Assembly (NCBI GenBank): GCA_963575745.1
Contig: CAUYUJ010012581.1
Coordinates: forward strand, 303,001 to 367,000
Source: Prorocentrum cordatum
Lineage: Eukaryota; Sar; Dinophyceae; Prorocentrales; Prorocentraceae
Length of the DNA stretch: 64,000 nucleotides
Direction: 5' to 3'
Positions 42,491-53,430 of this stretch are shown one piece after another (position 1 is the first letter of the stretch; every line of letters starts with the position of its first letter). Under the pieces are notes generated by a model, which saw only the letters and a list, made by a program, of their open reading frames with translations, did no database searches and was not told the DNA's origin. The position numbers were made by a program, and so were the translations under genes.

Positions 42491-42589
42491 GGGCAGCCCT
42501 TCCCGCTGCCGTGCGGCGTGGAGGCCGCGCTGCAGGGCCGCTGGCACGCGGGGCCGCTGCTGGGGCCCCTGACCGTCGAGGGGCCCCAC
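42491..42589 (+). CDS. Internal exon candidate 3
   Basis: The acceptor is GCGGCGCCCAG (AG 42489-42490), with pyrimidine-rich sequence about 20-50 bp upstream, and the donor is CAC|GTGAGG (42590). It starts and ends in phase 0. It encodes 33 residues, GQPFPLPCGVEAALQGRWHA then GPLLGPLTVEGPH, with a consistently GC third position. It lies 170 bp after the LINE fragment. An alternative acceptor at 42472-42473 would change the phase. Family not recognised. Confidence 0.42.
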
Positions 42590-42599
42590 GTGAGGCCCA

Positions 42600-42800
42600 C
42601 ACCGCCCGGCCCCGGGGAGGAGGGGGGGTGGGAGAGGAGACCACGCAGGCCCAGAGGGAGAGAAGACCACCGGTCCGTGGAGGAGCAGAGGCGCATGTGG
42701 AGGAAGGAGGCGGGGGCCCAGGAGGAGGAAGGAGGCGGCGGGCGAGGAGACACGGAGGAGGAGGAGGAGGAGGAACACGAGGGGAAGGAGGAGTAGGAGA
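42600..42800 (+). repeat. Purine-rich GGA tract
   Basis: AGG/GGA-rich on plus; the Pro/Ser-rich minus frames are artefacts. The inverted words CGGTGGGGGGCCGACC and GGTCGGCCCCCCAC (about 42853 and 42933) flank 80 bp and can form a stem. Confidence 0.65.
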
Positions 42801-43041
42801 GGGCCGGAGTAGGATCAGAGTAGCATTGACCACCGCCACCGAGAACCGCTCGGTGGGGGGCCGACCCCTGGGCGGTGGCACGCGTGAGCGTCATCTTGCA
42901 TGGGGGTGGCGCTCGGGCGTGCTACCGCCCAGAGGTCGGCCCCCCACTGATGGGTTCTCGGGGGTGGTGTTCCGTGCTTCTCCTCCCGAGAGGAACAAAC
43001 AAGTTGCATAGAGATAGTTATTCTGCGCTGGGACCCCCCAG

Positions 43042-43190
43042 CGGCGCCTGCGGCGCCGCCCCTGGAGCGCTCCGCGCCAGGACGCGCGGACCTTTTCGAA
43101 GACGATGACGAGGACGCCGGGACGCTATGTTTATGCCGGTTTTTCTTCGATGGGACCAGGGCGAGGAGGACGAGGACTTGGAACCGCTGA
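43042..43190 (+). other. Alternative exon-like segment with a stop
   Basis: After CTGGGACCCCCCAG (AG 43040-43041) a frame with two leftover bases reads PLERSAPGRADLFEDDDEDA and GTLCLCRFFFDGTRARR, stopping at TGA 43188-43190. It is coding-like, but its phase does not follow exon candidate 3, so it may be an alternative terminal exon or a false signal. Confidence 0.22.
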
Positions 43191-43199
43191 AGCGTGAAC

Positions 43200-44335
43200 A
43201 ACTTCAGTCAAGTCGCATAGTAAGGATGAGCAACGTTCTAAGGTTGCCCTTGTATCCGTTCCCCTTTGGCCCAGCCATGGCGATTTTCGCCAGCTAACCC
43301 CGTTCGAAAATGCCAAATGCCAACATGGTCCTCCAAGGAGGTGCGACCACCAGATGGCGAGGTGAGCGTGACGCGATCGGGGGGTAGGTGGGTGGCAGAA
43401 GGCGATCATGGGCGGCATCGCCAGGATGAAACACAACAGTGGTTCCATCATGTACCTATTTCGCCCCGTCAGGGCCAAATTCTTGCTAGCAGCTCCTGCC
43501 TTCCCTGACCCCCCCCTCCTGGGCATTAAGACAATGTGTCATGAGGGGAACGGGTGCAAGACCAGCTATTCATCCTGAGCTGGTTTTTGTTGACGCTCCT
43601 GGAGCCAAGGGAGGGCCCCTGCAAAACGGAAAACGGCGGAACAAGCGCAGGTCCCGCTTGCCTCAGGCAGGACCCGCCTGTTTCATGGCTCCATCCCGAT
43701 ACTGTCGTGCGATGGCGTGGACATGGCGGCCGGTGTGTTCAGAACGTCCGGGACCGAAACTAATGTCGAATAGATGCTGCCGAATTTTTGGTGCTTGTCG
43801 CTTCCTGGCTTTCAACGGGTAATGTCAGCAGTAGCCACAGTAGCAACCCTGTTGGTCAACGCGCGCAATCAGGCGGCGCGCGGGCATCTGCATACCGTCA
43901 GAGGGGCATGGACTCATTACTTGTTTTTACGCGTGTTCCCCATGGGGAGCTGCGGGGGGGGACACAGGGGATGCAGGAGGCCGAGCTATGACATTCCGGG
44001 AGCGCCACGGGCATCTGTCTGGGCATCGGTTTTGGCGATGGGTTCGAGGTTATGTTTCATCGCTCCAGAAGTTCTTATCGATGTTCGTGAGCACTCGGCT
44101 ATGCCTTACTCTGTACCTCCACATCACCTTCCTATTGCACTCGTGACGCTTCCCGTGTCTCTACCAGCGATGCAGAAACGCTTACGGTCACATTTCCATG
44201 CAGGACCAATTATCATGCAGCTCGCCTTGAGTAGGATCATACCGTGACACCAAGAGAGGCGGTAGTCGTTCAGCCAGAGCTCGGAATCAGCTTTATCAGC
44301 ACCATGAGACACCAACACACATGCAAAATGATGAC
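43200..44335. other. No recognised gene
   Basis: Putative intron or intergenic sequence with short open frames on both strands; no repeat family identified. Confidence 0.4.
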
Positions 44336-44339
44336 CTCT

Positions 44340-44800
44340 GCGAGCTTTCTACAGGCTTCTTGGGGATCTCTTGGGACATTGTTGGAGACCCGTGGGTAGA
44401 TCTTTGGAAGGGTTTCATGGCCCTCCTGGGCCGATCCAAGAGATCAGCGATCAATTCAGGGGGGATCCCTACGTGTAGCCCCCTCGCCAGAGCCAGTCAC
44501 CTGACGATGCCAATGGGTGTCTTGGTGGGCATGTTGGATCCACGGTAAGGCCAATGAAGCCCCTCACGCGCGAAAAGTTGAGGATGCCACCATCATAGTA
44601 CGTTTCATATTTGGCAGCGATGTTGGCCTCTCGGGGCATCCTCTGGCGTCTCCGTGGCCACTCTGGGCCGTCCTGTCGCGGGACTGGGCCTTCTCGAGGG
44701 CATGCTGGTGGCCATCGTGCATGAGGACGATAATGTGTAGTGTTGGGCGCTATTTCGCGATATTTTGGGCCCTCTTGCAGCCATCTCGGGCCCACACGGT
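44340..44800 (+). repeat. Diverged CTTGGG-type repeats
   Basis: 44340-44430 and 44620-44790 carry CTTGGGGATC, CTCTTGGG and GGCCATCTCGGG-like units. Confidence 0.5.
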
Positions 44801-44809
44801 TCCCTTGAC

Positions 44810-46230
44810 ATTCCACATGGGGGGGGAGGGCGTGGGTGGCGCCCAGGGCGTCAAAGTTCCCAACGTGAGCGCTGCTTCAAAAATTCGTTCACCCCCGCCT
44901 GCCCTCCCACCACATAATCGAATCCCGACGCATTACATAAGCAGCAGTCGCTTTCGGATGGACAGCCATTAGGAGCCCGGGCAGACGCCAAAGTGCGCTT
45001 TGCTCGCGCGGCTCGCTGCTCGCGCGCCATGTGGGCTACTCGCACCAGGTGTGTCAAATGATCTACTTGGCCAAACGCAACACGCTAGCCAGGTGCCCCA
45101 CATGCGCCAAGTGTGCCACGTGCTCAAGGAGCGCCAGGTGCGCGACACGCGGAGAGTGCGCCAAGCGCGCCAGTGCAAGTGAGAGCACACGTCCGGCACT
45201 TTCATTAGCCAATGCGAAATGACGACGGGGCAGCCAGTCCCGTTTTTGCGCGTGCACATCTTGCGTTTTCTGTTGCAGCAGAGGATCTGGTTCCCCCAAC
45301 GTCCTTGCCAAAAGCCAATGCGATATGATGATGAGGTGCCCGCGCATGGCCTTTTGTTCGCCGTAAGGTTCATTTTGCATTGTCTTTTGCCAGTGGTAGT
45401 GGAGGCGGGCGGGGTGGCGGCATTTTCAATAAGGGGCAGGAGCAGTGATGACCCCCTCCCCGAGAGGGGAAGCAGGTGACATGGAAAAATGAGGCGCCCA
45501 ACCATCTGTACCCGGAGGGCTGGTGGGATTATACCTTAGTTGTCGCAGCCGCTCTCTTGGTCGACGTGCCTTTGCTTTCGGTTCGGCTTTGAAACTTTAG
45601 CATCACCCAGCCATCTGAGCTCCCAGGGCCCCCATCTGCCAGGCCCGCAGATGGCCAACGACGTCTAAGGAGGTGATGTAAGGTTTCCCGACTGTTTTCT
45701 CGCCCGCCGCTGCCCGCATCCCACGAGGTACGACACCGCGCTGGGTGGCGAGCTGCTTCTCCTCACAGGCCTCACTGTGTGGGCAGGGCGCTCCGTGGGC
45801 AGTGGTCGGGGGTGGAGTGGAGTACAGTCGAAACTGATGGTAAAGACAGGTAGCCTTCCCCAGGGTAATTGCATTCGTGCCTCTTCGGCCCATCCTTCAA
45901 CACTTTCGATGGACAGCCCCTCGACATAGGCGTCCAAGGGGCTTGTATCCGTATCGCAAATCTTTGCTATCAGTGTTGACTGTATTCGCATATGGGGAAC
46001 CTCGAGGGGGGAAGAGAACGAGGGGAAGGCCGAGAGGGGTGAGGGCGCGCCTGGCTGTCGCCTGACCGCCTCCTTCCCCTCGTCTTTGGCTCCCTGCTCC
46101 CCTCTGCGGCCACCGGCCACCATCAGTGTGCTGCCCACCTCCCTCTTCGGGGGAAGACAGTCGAGCACCTCCCTACGGCATTACGCGCTCCCGTCGCCCG
46201 AGGAGACATGACCTATGCGTCCTAGATGGT
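44810..46230. other. No recognised gene; GCGCCAAG-type short repeats
   Basis: 45060-45180 repeats GTGCGCCAAGnGTGCCA-like words. AGCCAATGCGA recurs twice (45208 and 45314). Otherwise mixed sequence. Confidence 0.4.
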
Positions 46231-46234
46231 GTTC

Positions 46235-46395
46235 AGATAGATGGTGGATCGCGCCGCATCGCGGATGCATCGCCGATGCGGATCGATGTGGAGCCCCATC
46301 TTCTCTACGCCAGCGCCGCGCATTGGTGATGCATCGGCGATGTTGCGCGGCCCTTCGAACCCGTCTATACTCGGACCCCATCTGGAAGGCCTCTG
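46235..46395 (+). repeat. ATCGGCGATG palindromic repeat, copy 2
   Basis: Second copy of the repeat at 37955-38125, with the same order of words and the same right end (ACTCGGACCCCATCTGGAAG then GCCTCT), directly before exon candidate 4. Confidence 0.65.
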
Positions 46396-46405
46396 GGTGT
46401 GTCAG

Positions 46406-46581
46406 TCCCGCCGGCGCTCAGGCTCCAGCGACGGCAGAGTCTCCCTGGGCAAGTGGAAGGCTGCGGTGGAGGGTGCCGCGCCCAAGAGCCTGCGGTGGGC
46501 GGCGTCGATCGCCCCCTCGTCGCGCGGCAGCCTCCCGGCTCTCTGCCGGTCTTCCACGAGCGGTTCGTTCGGTAGCAAGTC
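46406..46581 (+). CDS. Internal exon candidate 4
   Basis: The acceptor is CTCTGGGTGTGTCAG (AG 46404-46405) and the donor is AAGTC|GTGGGT (46582). It starts in phase 0, as needed after exon candidate 3, and ends with two leftover bases. It encodes SRRRSGSSDGRVSLGKWKAA then VEGAAPKSLRWAASIAPSSR and a Ser-rich end. The acceptor lacks a long pyrimidine tract and the donor has an alternative at 46572, so the borders are tentative. Family not recognised. Confidence 0.35.
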
Positions 46582-46604
46582 GTGGGTCAGGAGGGCACAA
46601 CCTA

Positions 46605-46740
46605 GCCCCACCCACAGCCAGGACCCCCACTCTCGAACTGGTGATCCATGGGGTCCTGGCTGGGGGTGGGAAGGGTTTTTGGGTGTGTTTGGGGACCAAA
46701 CGGCCTCACCCCCAGCCAGGACCCCCTGGGTTATCAGGTC
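46605..46740. repeat. Inverted CCAGCCAGGACCCCC hairpins
   Basis: CCACAGCCAGGACCCCCAC, then GGTCCTGGCTGGGGGTGGG, then CACCCCCAGCCAGGACCCCC: one inverted and one direct copy within 130 bp, able to form alternative stems. Confidence 0.8.
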
Positions 46741-46749
46741 CGGAGTGGG

Positions 46750-47570
46750 CGTCCTGAGTATGGGTGGGGGTGGGTTGTGAAGTTCTCAGTGGGAGCCTTG
46801 TATACCTTTGTATTTTTTCCGAGTGCACTAGTGTCGATTAGCGTCTGGTAGTCGATGAGATAGCGCCGAACTAGCGTCGATCAGCCTCGTCAGTTTCGAT
46901 TGGCGTGGATTCGCAAGAGCCAGCGAGATGGCATGGGAGGATCCCGTGAGCTGCCACAGAAGGTTCGGGACAGACGAGGCATTGCCGATTTTGCAGACCA
47001 GTCCTGAGCCCAAGATCGGGGGGCAGCCGCGCTGATCCCGGGGCCAGGATGGGCAGGACCTGGGTAGGTGAAGAGCCACCGACTTCCGAAGAGAGGGATA
47101 TCCGTGGCGGGCCTGCTTGTCCGCGTGCTTGCGTGCGTCTCTGCTCTTCGCTCTTCGACCGCCCGCGGCCCCCTTCGTCACCGCGGCCGGACTTGGGTGA
47201 GGAAACGCTCCGACGGTGCCCGGGAGAGGTTTGAGGTCGGCCTTTTTGATCACTTCAAGTGGGAGCGGTGAAGACAATTGCCCACGTGGGCGTGGCTACA
47301 TGATTTATTCGCCTGTGGAGAAGAGTGGCATTATTGGACTTATTTCGGAATTGTAGCCCTGTGTCTCCCCCCACGAGCGCGCATCGCGTGCACACCTGGA
47401 CTCGCCTTTCCTCAGGTGCCGAATTTGAGAAGCCTAGATGCCAAATACCCGCTGGACATTCCTTGCCTTGGTTTTCATTCGGATTTCCCTACAAGTCCCA
47501 CTGCGTTCTCATACGTCCAAGTTAAGGCTGTAGGGTTTTCGAATATTTCCTGTGTGGTACGTCTTTTCCG
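46750..47570. other. Putative intron without a recognised gene
   Basis: TAGCGTCGATTAGCG-like short repeats at 46828-46910; otherwise mixed sequence. Confidence 0.4.
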
Positions 47571-47573
47571 CAG

Positions 47574-47670
47574 CGGACTTTTCCTCGGTGGCCCTTTGAG
47601 GTGGGCCGACATCGGCGACGCCGAGGAGGTGAACGTGATCGTCTGGGAAAGGCCAAGGGAAAAATCATGA
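47574..47670 (+). CDS. Terminal exon candidate 5
   Basis: A strong 3' splice site, GTACGTCTTTTCCGCAG (AG 47572-47573), precedes it. With one leftover base, complementing the two left by exon candidate 4, it reads GLFLGGPLRWADIGDAEEVN then VIVWERPREKS and stops at TGA 47668-47670. It would end the gene that begins upstream of 35683. The sequence is gene-like but too short to name. Confidence 0.35.
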
Positions 47671-47679
47671 GGAAGGGAG

Positions 47680-48160
47680 GGTATCACCGCTGGTCGCAAG
47701 AGTGTTCATCTTCAACCTCCCCCTCCGTATTCCGCCTCAATTTATTTGTCGAGCTTGTTCTCCTCGTCGTCACATCGGGATTGGTGTCATATCGCTGGTA
47801 AGGATAATTGTGTCTTGGTGCGGGGAGCTTGGGGCCCCTACTATCGCGTGGCAAGAACACACACTGTACGCCTGCTCCGATGCATGCGTTGATTGGGGGG
47901 CAGAAGATGCGGGGAACGACACCAGACTAGGAAATGGAAGCCGACTGCGAAGACGTTGTGGGTGGGGGGGGCGAGGTGAAGCTTACATTGTTGCCCGATG
48001 CTGCGTCTGAGCCTGTCAGGTGAGACCAGACATCGCGTGGCGATATTGCGAAGGTCTTACGGCCGGTGCCGCCGATCCTGACGACGAAGCTGTCTGTGAC
48101 GCCGTGAAGGCCGAAACGTCGTATATGCTAGAAATGTAAGTTTCCGATGGAAAAGTCATG
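47680..48160. other. Downstream flank without a recognised gene
   Basis: Would hold the 3' UTR if the exon model is right. No structure noticed. Confidence 0.4.
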
Positions 48161-48335
48161 AGTGTGGCCTCTTGGGCCCTTCTTGGGGGTGCTCTTGGAG
48201 GGGGCCTGGGACGTCTTGGAGGCTTCTTGGACGGTCTTGGGGCTATCTTGGGCGTCTTCGGCCGATCTTTGGGCGACTCGGGGCACTCTTGGGCCGTCTC
48301 GGGGGCCATCTTGGGCATTCGGACGTCATTTGGAG
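48160..48335 (+). repeat. CTTGGG-type repeat
   Basis: Units CTCTTGGGCCC, TCTTGGAGGC and GATCTTTGGGCGACTCGGGG; a poly-C/A-rich patch follows at 48380-48430. Confidence 0.7.
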
Positions 48336-48904
48336 TGTTTTCGATGTTTCGAGGCCGCCCGAGGGGAAACGAATCTGCCCCCCCCCCACACCCCCCCACA
48401 CCCCTCCCACCCCCCCCGGGACCCCCCCCCCCTGGGGAAGGGATCAAAGGGAAGGGGCTTCCCTTCGAATCGACAACGGCATGACGGCAGGAGGGTACGG
48501 CCCAGAAAGGGGCATGACGGCATGACGGCCCAAAAAGAAAAAAGGGGGAAGGAAGAAGGGGGGGCGGCGAGGAATGGACGAGGAAGCCCCTCGCACTCGC
48601 CGACAGGGTCGGCGGATTCTCTCAAGTAGTGGCCCGTCATGCTGGGATGTTGTGATGTTGCAGGGCTGGACACAATTGGACCCTCGTGCACCTATGGCGG
48701 GGCGGACGCAGTGAACACCCCTGGGAGGTCTCCCGCCGCAGGTAAGCCGTAATGTCGTACTTCCCGATTGCCAGCTGCATGGGTTTGCGCAACCCGTTTG
48801 TCCTTGTCCCGCGCTTGTCGGCGGGAGGTTGGGCGGATGGACGGAGTATGTCCTTCCATGGTGTTTATTATTTGCCTCTCTCATCCTCCATTCTCTTCTT
48901 TCGC

Positions 48905-49285
48905 ACACCCCTTACACGATTCGTGGCCCTATTAAAGCAGATGTGGACCGACGGCTTCAGTGAGCTCGACCGTGTGGGAGGTCCCCGCTCAGTTCGGCAC
49001 ACCTCTCAAACGTTTCGTGGCCCCGCAGGGAATTCCACCTGCGGCCTCAGTTGGCCCGACCGCATGGGGGTATCCGATCATGAGGGCACATCCCTCACAC
49101 ATTTCGTGGCCATACACGGAGCTCGGCATACTGTATCACGGTGCCCGATCATACCGAAAGTCCCCGCTCATTTCGGCATACCCTTCATACGCTTCGTGGC
49201 CCCATGTGGGGAGCTTCACCTGCGGTCTCAGTGGGCCCGACCGCATGGGGGGGTCCCGCTCATTTCGGTACGCTAGCATGAGTTT
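48905..49285 (-). repeat. Diverged satellite array E
   Basis: About four monomers in minus orientation keep TTTCGTGGCCCC, GGGAATTCCACCTGCGGnCT and CAnTTTCGGCAnACC. They belong to the same superfamily as the composite satellites but lack a recognised microsatellite or terminal module. Confidence 0.7.
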
Positions 49286-49539
49286 CCAGCGGGCGTTGCC
49301 TGTCACCTCCCCGCCGATCCCCTTTGGGGGGGAACGCAACAGCCCAGCGAAGGACCCTCCCCTTTGCAGCTGCGGCTGGGCATTGGGTCAATCTCGGAGG
49401 GAAGGGCTCCCAGCTGGCTGGCGATGGTGCAATTTCTGTGCTCAACTGGCGCAGCTGTGGTCGTTACCCCCTTGAGCGGCCCATCGCCACCCAGGGAGGT
49501 ACAGGGCACAACTCTCCCAGCTGTCGCTGGTTGGCGTCT

Positions 49540-49625
49540 TGAAGTGCCTCCTTGGGCGCCTCTCTGGGGGCCTCGGGGCCGTTTGGGAACGATCTTTGGG
49601 GGCATCTTGGGCCATCTCGGTTGCT
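49540..49625 (+). repeat. CTTGGG-type repeat, short
   Basis: GCCTCCTTGGGCGCC, GATCTTTGGGGGC and ATCTTGGGCC units. 49785-49832 adds a CCTCCCCTCCAGAGGGGG duplication. Confidence 0.6.
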
Positions 49626-49839
49626 CAAGGCCGAGATGCGGAAGTGTGAAACATTCATCTGAAGTGTAGTGTTTTGCCAGATTTGGGGCCGTGGCGGCCC
49701 AAGCGAACCACAAGACAGATCAAGCCCGGGCTTGGGACCATCTTGGGGCATGTAGGAAGGTGGGGTCCTCGACAGCGTTTCAAGAAGCCTCCCCTCCAGA
49801 GGGGGAGCCTCCCCTCCAGAGGGGCGCCGGGGAAGATCG

Positions 49840-50990
49840 GGAAATGTGTGATCATGGTTGATCCAATGCGCTGCTACTCGATCTATCTTCACGAGTGGAC
49901 AGCACCATGAACGAACTACGCGGCAATTAGGGGGTTATCTTGAGTTTACCGTGAATCGAATGTTCATGTTAGAGTGGACGGCTCGAACGTGAGCCAGATG
50001 CTCAGATTTGAACGACGCGGGGGGCATGACGATCTAGGAGCACCGTGTCTTGGTGTCGTTGCGTCCAGTTGCGAGTCATGCTGACTGGCACGCGAATCCA
50101 TGTGAATGGCTCAAACGAGAACAACATGCGCATCAAAGGCGGTTCAACTTGCGAACTGAACAATTGAATTCAAGTGAGAATTGCAGGTGCACCACGTGGG
50201 CGAAACATGTTCCAATAATTTTCGCGACTGCTTAGCTATGCCCAGGGCGTTGTTAAACAGTGTTTTACCCGGCGTGTTGGAAATCAGGCCTTTAACATGT
50301 TTTAGGATTTAGCCAAAAAGGGAAACACGCTAAACCAACGATTCATTGGTTCTGCATGTTCGGGTACATGTGTGGAACGTTTTTAGATCAGTTGGTTGCA
50401 TGGTTAACATTGCCATGTACGACGTCCTCACCTTCCTTTCCTGGCGTGCCATCCTTCTCCTGGCGAGCAGTCTGTTCGGCCCGATTGCCGATTGCCCCTT
50501 CTAGGGCCATCGGAGGCCCGGTGTTAGACCGATGTCAGAGGGTTTTTGTTGTATTGTTTGTTTTCCATGTCTTAGTTCTGAAATGGAGAGCGGCGGCAGA
50601 ATTGAGCGCGAGCGAAGACAGCAGGGAAGACAAGAACAGCCTTCGACCAGAAAGCAACACACGCTAACATATATGATTATCCACAGCGACGGGCCTCAAG
50701 AACGTTGAAGCATTGAGTTTTTTAATAAAACAGTGTTTTAACCCTTTTGTTTGTCAGAAACCCAAAGTGCAAAACGGTAGAGAAAAAGGCCCAGGGCGCT
50801 TTTGAGAAGAACCAAGCGCGACTGCATGATCTTCCCCATTTCACAACCTCCTGGTGCCGACCTTGAGGAACGTCTTCCAGGAAGTCGTCGGGCCTTTCCG
50901 ACCGCTTTCCTTGGGGGTAGTTTTTGGTCCAAGGTCCGCTTTTGATGGTTTCGGGCGCGATTACGGGCCCCAGGATGATGAAATCGAGGG
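49840..50990. other. No recognised gene
   Basis: Comparatively AT-rich sequence with TTTTAACCC and GTGTTTTA words; no supported frame or repeat family. Confidence 0.4.
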
Positions 50991-50998
50991 AAGTCGCG

Positions 50999-51281
50999 GA
51001 GATGGTAAGGCTTCGCGTTGCCCGCAGACAGCCCTTCCAGGTCGACTTGGCTGGCCTCAACAGGCCCCCCGAGTAGTCCCAGCTGGCCTCAACAGGCCAC
51101 CCGAGAAGTCCGGGGCGGTCTCAACAGCCCAACGTTGGTGCGCGGAGCGCCCAGGGGGCGCCGCCAGAGGCGGCGCTCGGGTATTGAGACCGCCCCGGAC
51201 TACTCGGGGGGCCGGCTGAGGCCGCCCAGGACTCCCTTGGGGGGGGCGTGTTCGCGCGCATCCCAAAGTCTTACCATCGCC
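50999..51281. repeat. Long nested inverted repeat
   Basis: The outermost arms are GATGGTAAGGCTT (left) and AAGTCTTACCATC (right). Inner arms are GGCCTCAACAGGCCCCCCGA with GTAGTCC against GGACTACTCGGGGGGCC, and CCGGGGCGGTCTCAA against TTGAGACCGCCCCGG. The left arm carries the unit twice. The centre is GGCGCCGCC/GGCGGCGC. This is a foldback element or a cruciform-prone site. Confidence 0.8.
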
Positions 51282-51299
51282 GAGAGCAGACCATCCTGT

Positions 51300-51490
51300 A
51301 GCAGAGCAGTGGTAGGAGTCCGCTGGAGATCACATCCGCTGGGCGGGGCGGCCCAAGGGAAGTGGCCCGTGCCGCGGCGTCGGTCGTCCCCCGCAAGGCT
51401 TGCAGGGCGCGGCCCCCGCCCGCTGGCCGCTGGCGCGGCCGCCGCAGGCGAGGCTGGTACTCTCCTGGCATCTCTCGGCGATGCGTAGTC
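51300..51490. other. GC-rich exon-like island, strand uncertain
   Basis: Long frames are open on both strands (plus: EITSAGRGGPREVARAAASV; minus: RRVPASPAAAAPAASGRGPR). Splice-like AG and GT sites exist for either strand. I cannot choose. Confidence 0.2.
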
Positions 51491-52011
51491 GGTTCTCCGA
51501 GGCTCGGGACGATCGACACGGGTACGGAAACGGTGAGCACAAAGTCCAACAGCATGCGTCGTCAGTCTGAACAGGGTTCGGCGTCGGCGTTGCCGCGGCT
51601 GTTGTCTATTAGAGACAGAAGATTGCCTGCCCAACAGCGGCTACTGTCGGATTAGGACAACACTTCCTGTTGGGCATCGCACGCATGGTTTCCATACCCG
51701 TCCTGGGCGCCCAAAGAGGCAGGGCGGGGTATTCATGACCACCGCTTGGAGACTGTTTTTTCATCCGTTGGCGCGTAGTGGTCGTTGGGCCAACACTTCC
51801 CGCCTCCGCCCTTCCCCCCCATGTAACGGTAACGATCGTACGTTGGGGGGGCGGGGTTTGGGGTGCTTCGTTCCCCCCCCCACGTACTAGTGCTTGCGCG
51901 CATACGGTGGCGATCACAGCGAACCCCGCCCCGATGCGCCCCTCCCCGTTCAAGCGTTACATTGCCTAGGTCCCCATCCCCGCCCCCCCTAGCAACGACC
52001 CCTACCCCGAA

Positions 52012-53122
52012 ATTATCCTGGCGAATGTCCCTACCATGTGCAGTTGTGGGTACCGTAATTGTGAACATCTGCTTCGGTGAAGCTCCTTATGGGGCCACGA
52101 AGCGTTGCACTGGGCGGGGGGGAACGCTGTACTGTGTGGGTGGTGTGTCGAATTGGGTTTCCTGGATGCATGCGGACGGTCCCACTGAGGGCTTCGGTGG
52201 AGCTCCCTATGGGGCCACGAAGCGCTCTACTGAGTGAGTGAAAATGCCACATTGGGTTACCGGGACGCATGCGGACGGTCCCATTGGGGGCTTCGGTGGA
52301 GACCCCTATGGGGCCACGAAACGCTGCACTGCGCGGATGAAAATGCCAAATTACATTTCCCGGACGAATGCGGACGGTGGCACTGGGGCCTCGGGTGGAG
52401 CCCCCTATGGGCCACAGAACGCTGCACTGGGTGGGTGAAAATGCAAAATTTGGCTTCCGGGGCGCATGCGGACGGTAGCATTGGGACCTTCGGTGGGGCT
52501 CCCTATGGGGTCACGAAACGCTGGGTGGGTGAAACGCAGGGAGGAGGGGGAGGAGGGCCACGAAACGTTGTACTGGGTGTGCGGGACGCATGCGAACGGT
52601 AGCACTGGGACCTCGGGTGGAGCCCCCTATGGGGTCACGAAACGCTGTACTGGGTGTGCGGGACGCATGCGGACGGTAGCATTGGAACCTTCGGTGAGGC
52701 TCCCTATGGGGCCACGAACTCTGTACTGGGTGTGCGGGACGCATGCGGACGGTAGCACTGGGACCTTCGGTGGGGCTCTTTATGGGGCCACGGAACGTTG
52801 TACTAGGTGGGTGAAACGCAGGGAGGAGGGGGAGGAGGGCCACGAAACGCTGTACTGGGTGTGTGGGACGCATGCGGACGGTAGCACTGGGACCTTCGGT
52901 GGAGCCCCCTGTGGGGCCACGAAACGCTGTCTTGGGCGTGCGGGACGCATGCGGACGGTAGCACTGGGACCTTCGGTGGGGCTCCCTATGGGGCCACGAA
53001 GCGCTGTACTGGGTGTGCGGGACGCATGCGGACGGTGGGGAGGAGGGGGGGGAACGAGAGGAGGAGAACGCGGGGACCGTCTCTTCAAAACGAGGACCCA
53101 ACACCACAGGACGGTTGGGAAT
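52012..53122 (+). repeat. Composite satellite element, copy D
   Basis: Begins with ATTATCCTGGCGAATG and CAGTTGTGGGTACCGTAATT, corresponding to the start of copy B. About eleven monomers follow with GGGACGCATGCGGACGGTAG and GGAGCnCCCTATGGGGCCAC. No GAT array is present, only a GGAGG tract (53036-53075). It ends with the shared module GTCTCTTCAAAACGAGGACC then CAACACCACAGGACGGTTGG at 53122. Monomers differ clearly from copies A-C, so the ends are better conserved than the interior. Confidence 0.88.
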
Positions 53123-53164
53123 GATTGCTTAAAACAGCGATACCGATGCGGTGGATATATCCAG

Positions 53165-53430
53165 ACCACCGCCTGGGGGATCGATCTTCTGGGGCTTCGG
53201 CAGGCATGGCATGCGGCGGATATCGATGTGTTCGAGTTGTTTGGGCCGCCGGATAGGTCCATATGCACCGCCGGCCGAGGTCTCTGGAAGTCGATCCCCC
53301 AGGCGGTTGTTATGTCTGAATTCCCGAAGACCGACATCAGACCTGGTCCATCTTAAACAGGAGGCGCTGTTGGTGCCGCCGCCGACGGTGTCATTTGGAC
53401 ATCAGCGGCCGCTGCTGGTTTAAGATGACA
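53165..53430. repeat. Two hairpins
   Basis: ACCGCCTGGGGGATCGATCT (53168) pairs with AGTCGATCCCCCAGGCGGTT (53291). CTTAAAC...GCTGTTGG (53354) pairs with CTGCTGGTTTAAG (53414). Confidence 0.75.
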
